NCBI RefSeq assembly: GCF_040712315.1
Contig: NC_134015.1
Coordinates: 16,052,614 to 16,116,613, forward strand
Direction of reading: 5' to 3'
DNA from: Castanea sativa
Taxonomy: Eukaryota; Streptophyta; Magnoliopsida; Fagales; Fagaceae
DNA: 64,000 bases
Positions within the stretch are counted from its first letter, which is position 1, and the number at the start of each line of letters is the position of its first letter. The notes under the pieces were generated by a model. The model searched no databases, had not been told where the DNA came from, and saw only the letters and a program-made list of their open reading frames with translations. Both the position numbers and the translations under genes were made by a program. Positions 23,547 to 35,921 of this stretch are shown piece after piece.

Positions 23547-24826
23547 CGGAGGCCGAGATGAGTTATTCCTCTGATTATTCGAGCCAGACTGACTGCCCTG
23601 CCTGCTGATCGACCCCGTTCGCCGGGTTGGTACGAGTCGCTTAACTTTCCTTCGCTAACAAGTCGCTCCAAGTGATTCTGAGGTCCGACGTCCTCGGTAG
23701 TATGACCCATGTCTTGATGGTATTGACAATAGAGATTCTCGATTCCTCTTGGCGGATCCCCCGCCATCTTACCGGCCATCGAGTAGGGTTCCTTACGGAC
23801 CTTCTCCAAGAATCGGTGCACCAGCTCTCGGAACACGCATTAACCGCCGAGATGCCGCCGAGCTGTTGCCGGAGTAATCTCTTCTCGGCTTACTGTTGTG
23901 ATACCTGTCCGACCTGAAATCCCTTCTCTCCTATAGGATAACCTTTGCCTTACCTTTCCCCTGCTGTTGGTCTTTCTCAACCCTTTTATATTCGTCAATA
24001 CGGTCCATGAGGCGACGTACGCTCCGTACGGGTTTCTTGGTCAAGGACTTCCTCAAGTCATGATCAGTTGGAAGGCCCACTTTAAAAGTATTGATCGCCA
24101 CCTCATCAAAATCTCCATCTATCTCATTAAACATCTCTCAATACCTGTCAGAGTATGCTTTCAACGTCTCGCCCTCCTTCATAGCCATAGACAATAGTGA
24201 GTCCAACAGTCGAGGAACCACCTCATAGCAACAGGTCCCAGGCTAGAAGGGAAGACTTTGCACATCAAAGTCTCATTGTGAGAATGGACAGCCATTCTCT
24301 GGTTAAAGTGGCTCACATGTTCCACCGAGTCAGCTCGGCCATTATAAATGGTGAAGGTGGGCTGGGTGAACCTCTTGGGGAGCCTCCCATTCTCAATCCT
24401 ACGCGAGAATGGGGATTTGGAGAGCTGGTGCAACGCGCGGCTCATGGCATCATTCCCTAAGCCCCTAGAGGGGAGCTTCCTGCTCCTACGACTCGATAGG
24501 CCATCCTCCTCACAGGAGGACGTTCTGCTGGGAGGCGACCATGACCTAGAGCTATAACTACTTCCCCGGGATCTCCCAGAAGAGATACTGGATGAGGGTG
24601 AAGCACGCCTGCGCCTGACGCGTCGCAGCTTCTTCTTAAGGTGATCAATCTCCTTCTGCATGGCTTTAGCACCATCTTTATGGGCAGTACTGGCACCTCC
24701 GGTGTGAGCACGACTTGTCCTAGGATACTCGGTGTGAACGCTACCCTCTCGATCCCTCCGGCGTTCAAACAAATCCTCCGGCTGCGATCCCTGAGATTCT
24801 AAATGGTGTGAGCCTAAACCTGCCAT
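23537..24826 (-). pseudogene. gag (copy 2), broken
   Basis: The start MAGLGSHHLES (ATG at 24826-24824) was chosen because the longer frame begins inside the LTR. Features are an Arg/Ser-rich stretch (RRVRRRRASPSSSISSGRS), the Gag core YNGRADSVEHVSHFNQRMAV, and a zinc-knuckle-like YCQYHQDMGHTTED near 23720. The frame jumps at about 24225-24235, where MRWF is followed directly by sequence reading VPRLLDSLLSMAMKEGE in another frame. This implies an internal deletion. A TGA near 24135, a stop after KVIL (23931) and a further frame change before 23836 add to the damage. Capsid and nucleocapsid function is lost. Confidence 0.8.
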
Positions 24827-24853
24827 TGTGTTCCAGTTCCTTTTTTCATTAGA

Positions 24854-24871
24854 TTCCCACAGACGGCGCCA
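24854..24871 (-). other. Primer-binding site of copy 2
   Basis: On the - strand TGGCGCCGTCTGTGGGAA starts two bases after the 5' LTR. The first nine bases match the complement of the plant tRNA-Asp 3' end (from memory). The rest does not, so the primer tRNA is not certain. Confidence 0.7.
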
Positions 24872-24873
24872 AT

Positions 24874-25560
24874 TGTAAGCGCTCAATTGTACCTAGACCC
24901 AAAAACACACGTGGGCTCAGGCCCAATGAACCTTAAACAATGAAATTTGTAGAGTATGGGCTTGCAATCTAGTTTTAGGGTATTGGAAACGTGACAAGCA
25001 GGCTATAATGCCACAATCTTTGCAAATGATAACCAAATATGACAAGGAAACCTCCTCGGACGTAAGCCGAGGACAGTTTATATATTACTTCTCTTTTATG
25101 CCAAAATTACAGTTCTTGGTTTCTTTTCTGCTTCTCCTTCAAAGAAATTATCCCCCCTCTTCCACCACCTTCTTGAAGTCTTTTTATAATAGCTGGAAAG
25201 TTTAATTCTACTGTTCAGGGGTCACTCCTCCATTAATGCGGCCAGGGAGGTAGGTGTAGGGTCTTTAATGTGGAGGTGGCAGCCTTTTCATAAGATATTT
25301 CCCTCACACCATTGCGTCTGGAGGGCGCCTAAGTCCCCCTTTTATCCAACGGTTTTTACGTATCCCTACCTTGACATTTCTGGCGAATCCCAAGGTCACC
25401 GTGGGTCTGTCCGAGGAGATGTTTGTCCTCGGACGATTTCTCGGACTCTTGACTCATGGGCCAAGTTACGGTTCTAGGAGGCTTTTCAGTCTAAACAAAC
25501 TAGCGCCCATCAACAAAGCCCAATGCCCAAATACTTACTTAGGTCTTTTTAGTCCCCACA
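24874..25560 (-). repeat. 5' LTR of copy 2
   Basis: 687 bp, TGTAAGCGCTC to TAGTCCCCACA. Differs from 14191-14876 at about 20 positions, mostly transitions, plus a one-base C-run indel. As the 5' LTR it would hold the promoter for gag-pol on the - strand. Confidence 0.95.
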
Positions 25561-26303
25561 CATTAAATAATATAAAATTTACCACATCATACACATAAAT
25601 TTATATTATTATTATAAACTACCATTCAACCAATAATCAAACTTTCTTCACCTGCATGTTTTTTTTTTTTTTTTGAAGAATAAAAATAATGGCTCAAGTA
25701 ATATAACTGACGTTGCCATTGCCATAAAAATGCTCGAGTTAAAATACATGTAGTGTATGGCTTTTAGGTCCATTAAACTGGTAATAAATTCAAGGAGTAA
25801 AAAGTGGTTTTTGTTACAACGAAGTTGAATGCCTGTCTTTTACAAGAATGTGTTTGGTTAGTTGGGTCTGCATCTAAATATGCTTGATTTTGACCTGATC
25901 TAAGCTTTTGTTTCATGAGACGTTGATGTGCTGATTAAACAAGGCAAAATAAAAAATAAAAAATAAAGAGAGAGAGAGAGAGAAGAGAACCTGACGTTGC
26001 TGCTGTGCTATGAGAAGAAAGTGATAAAATGAGAAGAGGCAAAAGTCATCAGATAAAGTGAGTGGTAGGTGAGAGTATTTGCGTAGATAATGAGAGTATT
26101 TGTGTAAAATAGATTTCTGAGCACTTTTTTCTCCTTCATTTTCCTCCCAATTTGGGAGGATAAAAAAATTGGGTTTAGAAGGGAAAACTTTCTCCCCTAT
26201 TTTTAATCTCTCTTATTTTCCTTCCTCAACCAAACAGTGGAAAACAGTATTTTCCTCTCCCTATTTTCTATCTTTCCCGTTTTCATTTCAACCAAACCGA
26301 CCC

Positions 26304-27141
26304 TGAGGATTGTATACACTTCATTTGGTTCCCACTTGTACTCGTGATCCTAGCCCTAATGTGGAAGAACCAAGGCGTTGCCAAAATCATCAGCACCATG
26401 TGTGGGGTCTAATCTCAAAATCCTAGTTTATGGCCCATAAAGAATCAAAGTTTTGCCCAAAGTTCCACTTCTAGCCCAACCAACCAAAATTGTCTTGGTT
26501 GGCGAACGCACTAGATTCCTTGCGTACTCCAGCTTTGACAGGAAGCCACATTATACACCGTTTTCATTTTGGTGAGATGATTCGTCAACCAATTTGATCA
26601 AGGCTGGCCAAACGTCCCATTGAAGTCCTAGTACCTATAAAACTCTATATATAACCCCCCATTTCCACCATCCAAAGGGTCAGAGTTTTTTCATAGCGAA
26701 GCTCTGCCGAATTCACATAAAAAAAAAAAAAAAAAAAAACTTTCTTTTAGTTTTAATAGTGCGAGGACAATTTGTTGAGGATAAAGTTGAGTGTTTTTTT
26801 TTTTAATTTTTTTACTCTAGTTGCTGGAAAACTAATTTCCTTCTCAACATTTATCAATTGCACTCTCCATTTGGTGATCCTAATTATTCCATCAAAATTG
26901 TTATCCGATTTTTCCTCCCAAACAATTCCAATCAATTCTCTTCCGAGTCATTTCTCACACGCAAAGTTGTGGTGGTTGGTGTCAACTGAGGGGTCGGTAA
27001 TCTAAATCTCTTTAAGGTGACACTCGTAATCCATACTCTCCTCCTTGATTTATAGTCTCTTTTAATGTTGTTTTATGTTTTATGCTGTCAAACATGATGC
27101 ATGATTTGTGGCATGTTGCTTGATTTTTATTTTTATTTTTA
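26304..27141. other. Spacer, unclassified repeat-like sequence
   Basis: Contains a TATA-like CTATATATAACCCCCC at about 26646 followed by a long A-run (26719-26740). This resembles an LTR promoter region, but no boundaries were found. No gene supported. Confidence 0.35.
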
Positions 27142-27146
27142 ATATT

Positions 27147-28024
27147 TGTTAGGTTTTTAGACTCTTGTAAACTAGATTGTTTAACCTAATTAATTAATCA
27201 AGTGAATACTTAGGTTTATTATTCAGATCTAGATTAAAACAAAACAATCGTATCATGCAAAGCAGCAAAAAAGTAAATAACGCAATGATATGATGACTAA
27301 GGAAAACTAATTCGGTAAAAAAATCAGGGAGGATTTAACCTAGCTATTCTCAAGGTAAAAAGCAAATCCACTAGAAAGAATTGAAGTTTATAATAAGATT
27401 TAGACCACTAATATCCTATTGCTACTACACTTAGAACTTATTACCACAACCTTATGATAGTTCCGAATCCACGGATTACTTCTTTTTTTTAGCCTGTGCA
27501 ACGAGCACCCACATTTATGATAAAAAACACAAACTCTCCTGTTTGTGACTCCAAGACCTCCTTTGAAGGTTTAGATCTTCAACTATTGTTGATCTTGATG
27601 CAACAACTTCAGATCTACCGGTTCTAAAGATATGAGAGTGATATCCGGTAGTGACTTTGATAAAAGAATGTACAGAACCTTTTAGATCTCACAAGAGCAC
27701 CTCCAAAGTCATAATAAAACATGCCTAAGGTTTCCTTTATATACTAGAAGAAGTAGATTTGAAACCCTAATCCATTTTTGGCTTGAACTGCTGTTGGGTC
27801 GAACTTAAAATTCAACAGACTTGTATTTCGATCGATCGAGCCTGTCTTTCGATTGGTCGAACCAGGCAAATTTTGAAATCTTCTTTCTGCAGCTTACTTG
27901 TTCTTAAATCTTGACTTGAATCACCTTGAACATTATCTAATAATACCTATAGACTCTAGGATCTATATCTAAACAAGTTTATATTCACGATTTTCCAATT
28001 GTTCTAAACTTTTAGAACCTAACA
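27147..28024. repeat. Solo LTR with 5-bp target duplication
   Basis: Starts TGTTAGGTTTTTAGAC and ends TTTTAGAACCTAACA, with perfect flanking ATATT (27142-27146, 28025-28029). At 878 bp, with TG...CA ends and an inner GATCGATCGAGC block, it looks like a Copia-type LTR left by recombination. No internal domain is present. Orientation is not determined. Confidence 0.8.
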
Positions 28025-28029
28025 ATATT

Positions 28030-28740
28030 TATTTTCTACAAAATAAAATGGAACTAAAAATCTGTGCAAAGGTGTGTACGCATAGAATGATCGGAATATG
28101 CATCTTCATTCTGGCATACGCCACTTTTGGACAAATTAGGGTTCTTGTTTTGGTCATTTTCTTGGAAAACTAGTTGAACCCATAGTCCATACATAGATAG
28201 AATGATGCGAACGTGTCCATTTTGTGGCGTATGAATTTTTGGCCAAGACCCATCTTTTGATTAATTAATTAATTTCTTTCATTTGATTTTGTACAATCTT
28301 TTCTTTCCTTAATCATTTCATTTTCGTATAGTTATTTTATTTACCTTGCTTGTTTGTTTATTTGCTTTGTTGTGATTTACTTAATAAAATCTAGGGTTAA
28401 TTACAGTTTACTTACTTGCGGATAGACCCAATTTAGTTAAGCCCAATTTAATAGTGCCGTAGTTTGAATGTTGTTATTTTACTCATTTGAGGTAGCCTAT
28501 GTTAGACTTCCATAACTCATCTCATCACTATCATCTTAAAAAAAATTAAAAACACTTAAAAAAAACATAAAGAAGTCAAGATCTAAAAGTGTTACTTTAA
28601 AAAATTTTATACTTGGCTCAAGGACACAATTTTATTTTTTTTATTTTTTTATTTATAAGAACAGTCAAATATTCCAATCAAATTATGAAAATAAAACCCA
28701 TCCTATCCTAATACCCTTCCATTTCTTTAGCTTGTCTTGA
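28030..28740. other. AT-rich spacer
   Basis: No supported gene or repeat boundary. An imperfect direct repeat around GCATAGAATGAT / GATAGAATGAT (28080 and 28196) is the only pattern noted. Confidence 0.3.
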
Positions 28741-28780
28741 GCCTCTGACTGCTAGTTCTACAAATGGTACAGGGCTTGTT

Positions 28781-29164
28781 GTGAAAGAGTTAAAGGTGGG
28801 AAATTATAAGAACCAAAATTTAGCCTTAGTTGTGGCTGCCCCAATAGAGATAAGCAAGGCCAGTGGCAATAATATCTGTATAAGTTTAGCAAGTGGGTCT
28901 AGAAGTGCGGGTTCACAGGGAATTTTGGCTTCTGTAGGCAAGGATCAGATATTGTTGATAGTTAGAAAAGAGTTGGTAACTATGAATTCTGACCCAAGGA
29001 GCCTAAAGCTTTTGTTGAGTAAGTTACTTGATCTTGCACCAAAGGGAATTTCTGCCGATATGAGGGCTGGTGAAGACAAGAATATCTCAAGCAATTCACT
29101 ATCTGCCACTAGTGTCCCATTGAAAACCTTATCTACATCTAGCTTTTCTCAGCTATTTGTGTAG
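28781..29164 (+). other. Unidentified open reading frame, possible exon remnant
   Basis: 127 codons (MKELKVGNYKNQNLALVV... to SFSQLFV) with mixed, non-repetitive composition, serine/leucine-rich, no membrane segment or known motif. The frame is open upstream of the ATG to about 28730 (EPLTASSTNGTGLVV). A second frame follows at 29171-29374. I do not recognise it. It may be a fragment of a host gene or transposon; no splice model could be supported. Confidence 0.3.
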
Positions 29165-29374
29165 AAATCTTTGACAAGAAAGGGATTTATTTGTGGAACC
29201 CCAGAGGCTTGCAGTGGGTTTGGTGGTGCAATTAAGGAGCAGAATTATGAAAAACTAGGCTACGTAACTAAGGTAGCTTCTATGTGTACATCACTTACCC
29301 TACATTTGTGGTTGCTTGGATTTTGTGTGCAAACTCAATCTTCTAATCAACAAGTAAACCGTATGTATTTTTAA

Positions 29375-30505
29375 CATCATAATAATCTACCACTCTCCGG
29401 TCAGAAAAAGTGAATTTAATCACTTAATCATTATTTGAATTTTGAATGAGAATTTTAAACTTTTAAGATTATATAAAATAAAAAAAAACTGAAAACCACA
29501 AGTTATAGTTATTAACTTATTATTTGTAATAAAGCAAAAAGTATGACCACAGATTTTATTTTTTGGGTTTAATTTCAATTCTACTGACATAAGCGCATGC
29601 TACCTCATAATTATTGGAAACAAAAATTAAATTAAAATTTCACAGAATTATTTTTAATTTTTAGGAGAGAACTTTCACAAAAGTTGTGACCGGACGAGCT
29701 CTATTTGTTTAAACCTTTCAAATGATGATTTTCCTACAACATCACAAGAAATTTCTATTTGGCACCACCAAAAGAGTTTTTGAGCATTATTTATTTCCCT
29801 ACAACATGAAATATTTCGTAGCATATAAAGTATTCAGGGATTTTGATAATTGATAGTCGTAATATATACGAGTCAGGGGTGGACACGAGCGATATACATC
29901 CTCCACATGTTGTTAGATAAATAGTGTGTCTGGTTGAGTTTTTTTTTTTTTTTTTCAATAATATTTTATCTTAATTATTTTGTTTACAAAAATAAGTTGT
30001 ATAAAGATCTAATTAAGCTAAAAAAATAAGGCTCTAAAAATCTGTACATACATACTTTGATCATGAAGGATTTTGACCAAGGATAACGATGCTTATATCA
30101 TTTGTTCCCACGCAAAAACACAACCTTCTTCTCTCATGTGATCACTTGTGTGTCTCACAAAATTATATTAATTTGTTAATACAATGACAAAAATAGTATA
30201 TATGGTTTATTCAGGATATAAAAAATTGGGAAAGCTTAAGTTTTTTTTTCTCCCTTAATACATGGAAATTGGAAAAAGGAAATTGTGGAACATATAGGTA
30301 ATGTTTGTAAACTTTGTACAATCCCTGTAAAAGCAAATATGCCGAACTATACATGCACTTTTTTTTCCCCCCTTTTCAATTTTTCTTTTTGCAAGTGAGG
30401 TGACGGAGATCTACATCCAAGTTTCTTCAGCCAATCTCTTGAACAAAATAGATTTCCTTTTCTTCTCCATCCTTTCTTAGTGGCTTTAAAGTGGGGCTTT
30501 ACAGT
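29375..30505. other. Spacer and 3' flank of the Aux/IAA gene at 30506
   Basis: AT-rich, with no gene seen. The region just left of 30506 should hold the 3' untranslated region of the - strand Aux/IAA gene. Confidence 0.4.
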
Positions 30506-31493
30506 TTACACAGCACAACCCAAGCCTCTAGCTTCTGACCCTTTCATGATTCTCATCCTCTTGCATGAAGAGATGAACATACTGTATTGAAAGAAAAATA
30601 ACTATTAGATTTTGTTTCTTTTTGGTTTTCTTGGAAAAAAAAAATTGTAAATTGCGAGAGAGAAATATATAGAGAACTTACTCCCATGGAACATCTCCAA
30701 CCAACATCCAATCCCCATCTTTGTCTTCATAAGTTGGCACAAATTCTGATCCATTGTAGCCTTCTCTCTCAGAATATTTACCTAAACAAAGTACAAACAA
30801 ATTGAAGATTAAAATCTCTTTTTTTTTTTTTTTATATTTAAAATATAATATTGTTTTCCACTACCACTATTATATATTAATTAAAGAATAAGATGCTTAC
30901 CAACACTGAACTTGAACATGTCTTCCAAGGCTTTGAGGAGTTCTGGGTATCCTTTGTATACCTTCAAATCAATCTTTCTCAGATAAGGAGCTCCATCCAT
31001 GCTAACTTTCACGTACATACCAGTGGTTTCAACCTCCATTTTCTTTGCTTTTAAACAGTTTTTCCTGTACGATCTCACTGGTGGCCACCCCACTACTTGT
31101 GCCCTATAGTAACACATAGCCATCGATCATGTTAGCCCATAAATCACAACAAAGCATACCCAGAAATACAGTAACTATATACAATCACTAAAAACAAGCT
31201 TATATACTGCATGTAATTCTTTAATTTGATATCCAACACAAGGGTTTTAACAGAAAATTGAAGAAAATTGCTTACTTGGCAGGTGGAGCAACTTCTTGGT
31301 CACATTTTTTGACATGTGAGACATTAGAATTGTCCTTAGATCCACACTCCTCACTCATGTCGGGCAAAACTCTCTTGTTGCTCTTGATGGAACTTGGTGT
31401 TTGCTTTTCTGACTCCTTGGTGCCTGGTAGGCCTAATCTAAGCTCTGTGGCCACAAGGTTAAGGTCTTTCTCAAACGCTATACTTTTCTCCAT
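30506..31493 (-). CDS. Aux/IAA auxin-response repressor, IAA1-4 type
   Basis: Four exons: 31493-31276, 31103-30901, 30781-30682 and 30581-30506, total 597 nt, 198 residues. All introns are GT-AG, with phases 2, 1, 2. Domain I has TELRLGL (EAR motif LxLxL, residues 18-22). Domain II has the degron [10 protein letters not shown] (75-84). Domain III starts [14 protein letters not shown] with the key PB1 Lys105. Domain IV has [16 protein letters not shown] (158-173) with the acidic OPCA loop. The C-terminus GLGCAV is typical of the IAA1/2/3/4 group. The start is fixed by an in-frame TAG upstream. The family represses ARF transcription factors in the nucleus and is degraded through TIR1/AFB when auxin binds. 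No disabling change was seen. The exact orthologue (IAA3 versus IAA4) cannot be assigned. Confidence 0.93.
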
Positions 31494-31771
31494 TTCTGAA
31501 CGATCTTGGATGAACTCAAACCCTTTTTTCTCCCACTTCTTAAGCTAAACACGTAGGTTTTGCCTAGAAACGAAATATATCAACCAAATTTTGAACCCAA
31601 AAATTGATTTATACTTCTTCAAAAGTTGTCTATCAGACTTAAGAGAGAGCACAACCAGAAATGTCTATGGCAACTAGACGATGAATTTCTCTATATTTCG
31701 ATGAGTTTGCACAATTGCTAGCTAGGAAAGGTAGAGAAATGTGTATTTTAGGCATAATGGTACTCAAAGGT

Positions 31772-31783
31772 ATTATATAGAAT
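31772..31783 (-). promoter_or_regulatory. TATA-like box of the IAA1-4-type gene
   Basis: On the - strand CTATATAATACC lies about 280 bp upstream of the start codon, a plausible core promoter giving a leader of about 250 bases. No TGTCTC element was seen close by. Confidence 0.4.
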
Positions 31784-33716
31784 TGTAGACGAAAAGAAAG
31801 TAATAAAGGCAATAGATACTGTCTAGGGGAAGAAAAATAAGACTACCATCTCCACCATAAGCGCGTGCATGACACATTATGCACTTTTAAATAAAGTAGA
31901 TTATAAGAAATACTTATATTATGACTTTGATTGAATTTTTCCATTTATATTAAAAAAAATTCGGATATTAATATTTTAGTATATAATCAAATAAAGGTTA
32001 TTTTTGTTTACATTTTGGATAATGTTTTTTTTTTTTAATTTTTAAATTCTACAATTAACATTTTAGTGCAATAAATCATACTTTTTATTTTCTGATGTAT
32101 TTGTCAAATAGATGCTAAAATCCTCAACAAGAAATAATGATAATATAAAATTATTTTAAACAATTGAAAACCACCTTCCCAAAATAGCTTGATAAGAGAC
32201 AATTTGAAAATAGTTTTTTTTTTTTGTCTTTTCTGAAATTTTATTCATCACCAAAACTTTTTATTAGGGAGGGTAAATTAATTCCCTTTTGGCTAGAAAG
32301 TAGATACACGCACCACAAAAGAGAGTGGAAAGGACAATATAGGGCATAGTATCGGAATGCATGAACTTAGACATGGCAGCTATGGTGTTTGTCACATGAA
32401 CAACACAATTGAGGCATTTGTCCTTACATTTTGGGGACAAGGTTGGGACAAAGGCTTAGCCGCCCAAATTGAATACTGCGATTCCCAATAGATCAAATGG
32501 TCCAGATGAAGGTATTGATTCCCTGAAAATAGATCAGGACCCTTGGATCAAGAGTGGGTAGGGTACATCCCATGTGACTAAGACCCACATGGGGTGTCGT
32601 TGATGGGCAAGGCATGGTGTTGGTTAGGGCTTTAATTCGATCAAAGATTGGGGAAGCTATGTCATATGGGCAAGGTCAAGTCCCATGAGCCATTGCCTTA
32701 TATCATGGGGGGTTTCCTCTCGAGCAATTGACTTCTTCTCATTATTCAGCCAAAAGGGATGAAAAAATATTTGACTTCTTCTCATTTATTTGGTAGTCTT
32801 AACTTCTGTTTGGATCTTGAAAAAAAAAAGGAAGATGATTAATATGTCAAAAAATAAAATAAAATCACAACACTTAATGTAACATGTTGTAATTGGTTTA
32901 CATTACTAAAGCGAGGTTAGTAACGTTATAAAAAACGCAAGCTATAGTGTAATTTAAAAACGCGGCTATAGCTCCTAAAAATGTAGTTGTAGTTCTGGAA
33001 AAAAAAATTCAGACATTTGGCTCATATGAAAAATAAAATAAACTAATCTTATTGAAATATTGAACCAAACATAAATATTTTGTTCATAAAGAACACAAAA
33101 TTTACCATACATGCATTTATCATTGTTCAATTTCACAAGACCTAACGTAATGAACAAAAAATCCATGATATCAAAATATAATCTCACAATAATCCAACCA
33201 ATATCGGATTAAATTAACCACAAAAAGAAAAAAAAAATTCTAACAAAATTATCATGCCAAAACTTCCCAGCCAATTTGAAAATTTTATAGCATCAATTCC
33301 AAATCTAAAAAATACAAAAAATAATTTTAAAAAATAAATGGAGAGGGTGGGAGAAACAAATTGACAGAGAAGAAGGCGAAGAAGATGGACTTGTCACCAC
33401 GATGACTACTAATAAAAATTGCCACGTGAATGCTCTAAGAACCCTAACCCTGAAAATGAGGCATATGCAAAGGTTAACCTCATTCCTTAGTTAAGTACTT
33501 ACATTTTACTTAAAAACACAAAACAAACTATCTAATAGGCCTATAATGATTTTGGTTTTGTGAACAATAAAGAGTTAGGAAAGAGAGAATGAGCACATAA
33601 AGGCATATTAATAAACAAACCCTATTGAAACTTAAAAGTGAATTAAATTTATCTTTCAGTCTATGCAGTGTCTCTATAGAAAAGTTTAAATTTTATGCTA
33701 GACAAACCCACATTTA
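31784..33716. other. Upstream region of the IAA1-4-type gene
   Basis: Non-coding. The less AT-rich block 32330-32720 (with CCCATGTGAC and CCCACATGGG words) may be promoter-distal regulatory DNA. No transposon boundary was found. Confidence 0.35.
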
Positions 33717-33852
33717 TGGTCCGTTTGGATTGAGGAGGAGGGAGGGAGAGTAGAGTAGAGTAAAGTAGATGTAGTACAAAATTAGTTTATTTTTAGCCAA
33801 CACTACTCTACTCCCCTCTTCTCCCTTCTTCCCCCTCCATCCAAACATGCCA
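33717..33852. mobile_element. Tourist-like MITE, 136 bp
   Basis: Ends TGGTCCGTTTGGATTGAG and CTCCATCCAAACATGCCA are inverted repeats, flanked by TTA on both sides (33714-33716, 33853-33855). The interior is purine-rich on one side and pyrimidine-rich on the other. Confidence 0.75.
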
Positions 33853-33855
33853 TTA

Positions 33856-35872
33856 CTTTTAAAAGGTGATGCTAGTCCTTCAAAGTTCAAACAAATGTTT
33901 CTTTTCGTATTATATTTATGTTAACTTTAATATTGTGAAATAGCCCTATATTAGTCAACTCGATTGTCATTGTCAAATGTTTTGATTATACTCAATGTCT
34001 GTTACATTAAATTTATAATTGAGTAATGAACAATGAAAAAATATTGGTTTTTTATTCCTCTCAAATGCTGACTACAATCGTATAACCTGTAAGATTTCGT
34101 ATAATTAATCTAAGAATTAGTTCCCTAGAAGGCTATATTTGAGGAAGTAAGTTTATACTCTACTTGAGGGTTTAACAACAATTTTTTTTGTTTTTATATG
34201 AATAAGAGATTTGATTCTCACTGAAAACAATACAACTCAAAAACAACAAGCTCTTTGCCTTGTACTGATTTTCTGTTTTTTAGGTTTTTTCAATTTTCAC
34301 CATTTCTTTTTAATCGTGTTAGGATATTTTCAACCATTTTGAGTGGAAGTTAATTTTTAAATGTACATAACCACTATTCACAAACCATATGCTGATATAT
34401 TCATATATATGCATTAATGCAGCAATCTAAAGGAATCAAATCTGAACTTAGCAATTCCTAAGTCATCGTCTTAGCCAATAGTTCAGTAAAAAATTGGTAT
34501 GTAAGCTAAGCAAGATGGTTCTAATATTGCTATCATGAGAGTATATATACTAGCATTTACAACCTTTTAATGTGCTTAACTGATAAGGCGCTTGTAATGA
34601 GACTTGTGTTTTCGCTACACAGCAATGGAAAAAGAAGATCAAATAAGCTGGATAATTGCTTCAAGAAGGGCACAATAAGTTGGTCCTGCAGACTATACTG
34701 CATGTTGTGCTATTAATAGGCCCTAAGAAGCAGTAGACTTTTTCATTGCTATTGGAATTTAGAAGCTTTGTTTCCCTGTTCTCGTACAGCTATGGTTTGA
34801 TTTATTTTCTACAGTAGTAACATTGCTCCAATGGGTATGAAATGAAATGGTATATTTGGTTTGGGCTAATATAGTTTGACAGTGGGTTTTTGACAATGCC
34901 TTGTATGCTCATCTATCCCTTGTTCACCAACAAAAATGAGAAGAAAATTATAACTTTTTAATGTGAATATATAATATAATAATCTATTTAAAACCATTAG
35001 AAGATGTGACTTATAGTAGGAAGTTTTTGTAACTCATCATACCTACAAGTCTAAGAGTTGTAAAAAGGAGTTGTATTAAAGAATTGCTAATACAACTCGA
35101 TGCATGATAATGTTTACATGGGTGAGGGTAACAACAACACAGACGAACTCCCTTTTTTGCTTATATAAAAAGAAGTAATTCATCTATTTAAAGGCCGTAT
35201 TGATAGTGACTGATAACCATTGTTGCTCCCATTATATTTCACAGACAGCTTTTTGAAAATCTTAACAAAATGTGAAAAGGAAATGGAGGCAACTTCACTT
35301 CACTAGCGTTCTAAACCGTTGAAAATAACAAATGATACTTAAACCGATGTCTTAATCCTAGTGTAAAACTGTGAAGTAGATGAACAGTGATTCAAAAGAA
35401 TCCCAAGTCATACATATTAGTTCATAGCCACTTAAAAGCAATCAATTATTATACAAGAACAAAAGCTCTACACCCTATTGTTTTAGGCGAAGCTTGCTAT
35501 ATGCTATTTAGGCACTTTAATTAGCACCGACACAGCGACACCTCCACACGTAAATGGTCCTATTATACAGCACCAATACAGCAAATTTCATGTGATTTAA
35601 GGCCCTAGAAAACCAAACCCTCATCTTCGGAAGAGCCACACGCACAAATAGGGGTCCATTACCCTTGGTGATTTAGGACACAACATTATGAGCTTTATCT
35701 AGTGCCTTAGCTAGGGTCACTCCTCCAACCATATCCAGCCAATTAGAAACCTGCCCCATCACAGTGTGGGCCCTCTCACTCGATGTCGAGACCAGATGGG
35801 TCCCCTGAAAGCTATCTCCAGTTACTCGTCAACTTGTTTCCATCCTCCATCAATAAGTTTAAAGATATATAC

Positions 35873-35921
<49 letters not shown>

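Larger units (their letters stand above)
14191..25560 (-). mobile_element. Complete Ty3/gypsy Tat/Retand-type LTR retrotransposon (copy 2), 11.37 kb
   Basis: It is bounded by two LTRs and by the 5-bp target duplication CATTA (14186-14190 and 25561-25565). Reading on the - strand: 5' LTR, primer-binding site, gag, protease, RT, RNase H, a second RNase H, integrase, a 151-bp array, a gene on the opposite strand, polypurine tract and 3' LTR. The second RNase H after the normal one, the 3' tandem repeats and the extra ORF are features known from the Tat lineage. The LTRs differ at roughly 20 positions by eye (about 97% identity), so insertion is fairly recent. Yet the coding regions carry many stops. 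Confidence 0.95.
13999..26303. mobile_element. MITE-like inverted-repeat element split by a retrotransposon
   Basis: The left end GGGTCCGTTTGGTTGGAA (13999) mirrors the right end TTCAACCAAACCGACCC (to 26303). The flanking trinucleotides are TAA and TGA, compatible with a mutated TWA duplication. Without the 11.37-kb insertion it would be about 930 bp. The right half holds an (AG)n tract (25972-25983) and purine/pyrimidine-rich subterminal blocks that echo the left half. Confidence 0.75.
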
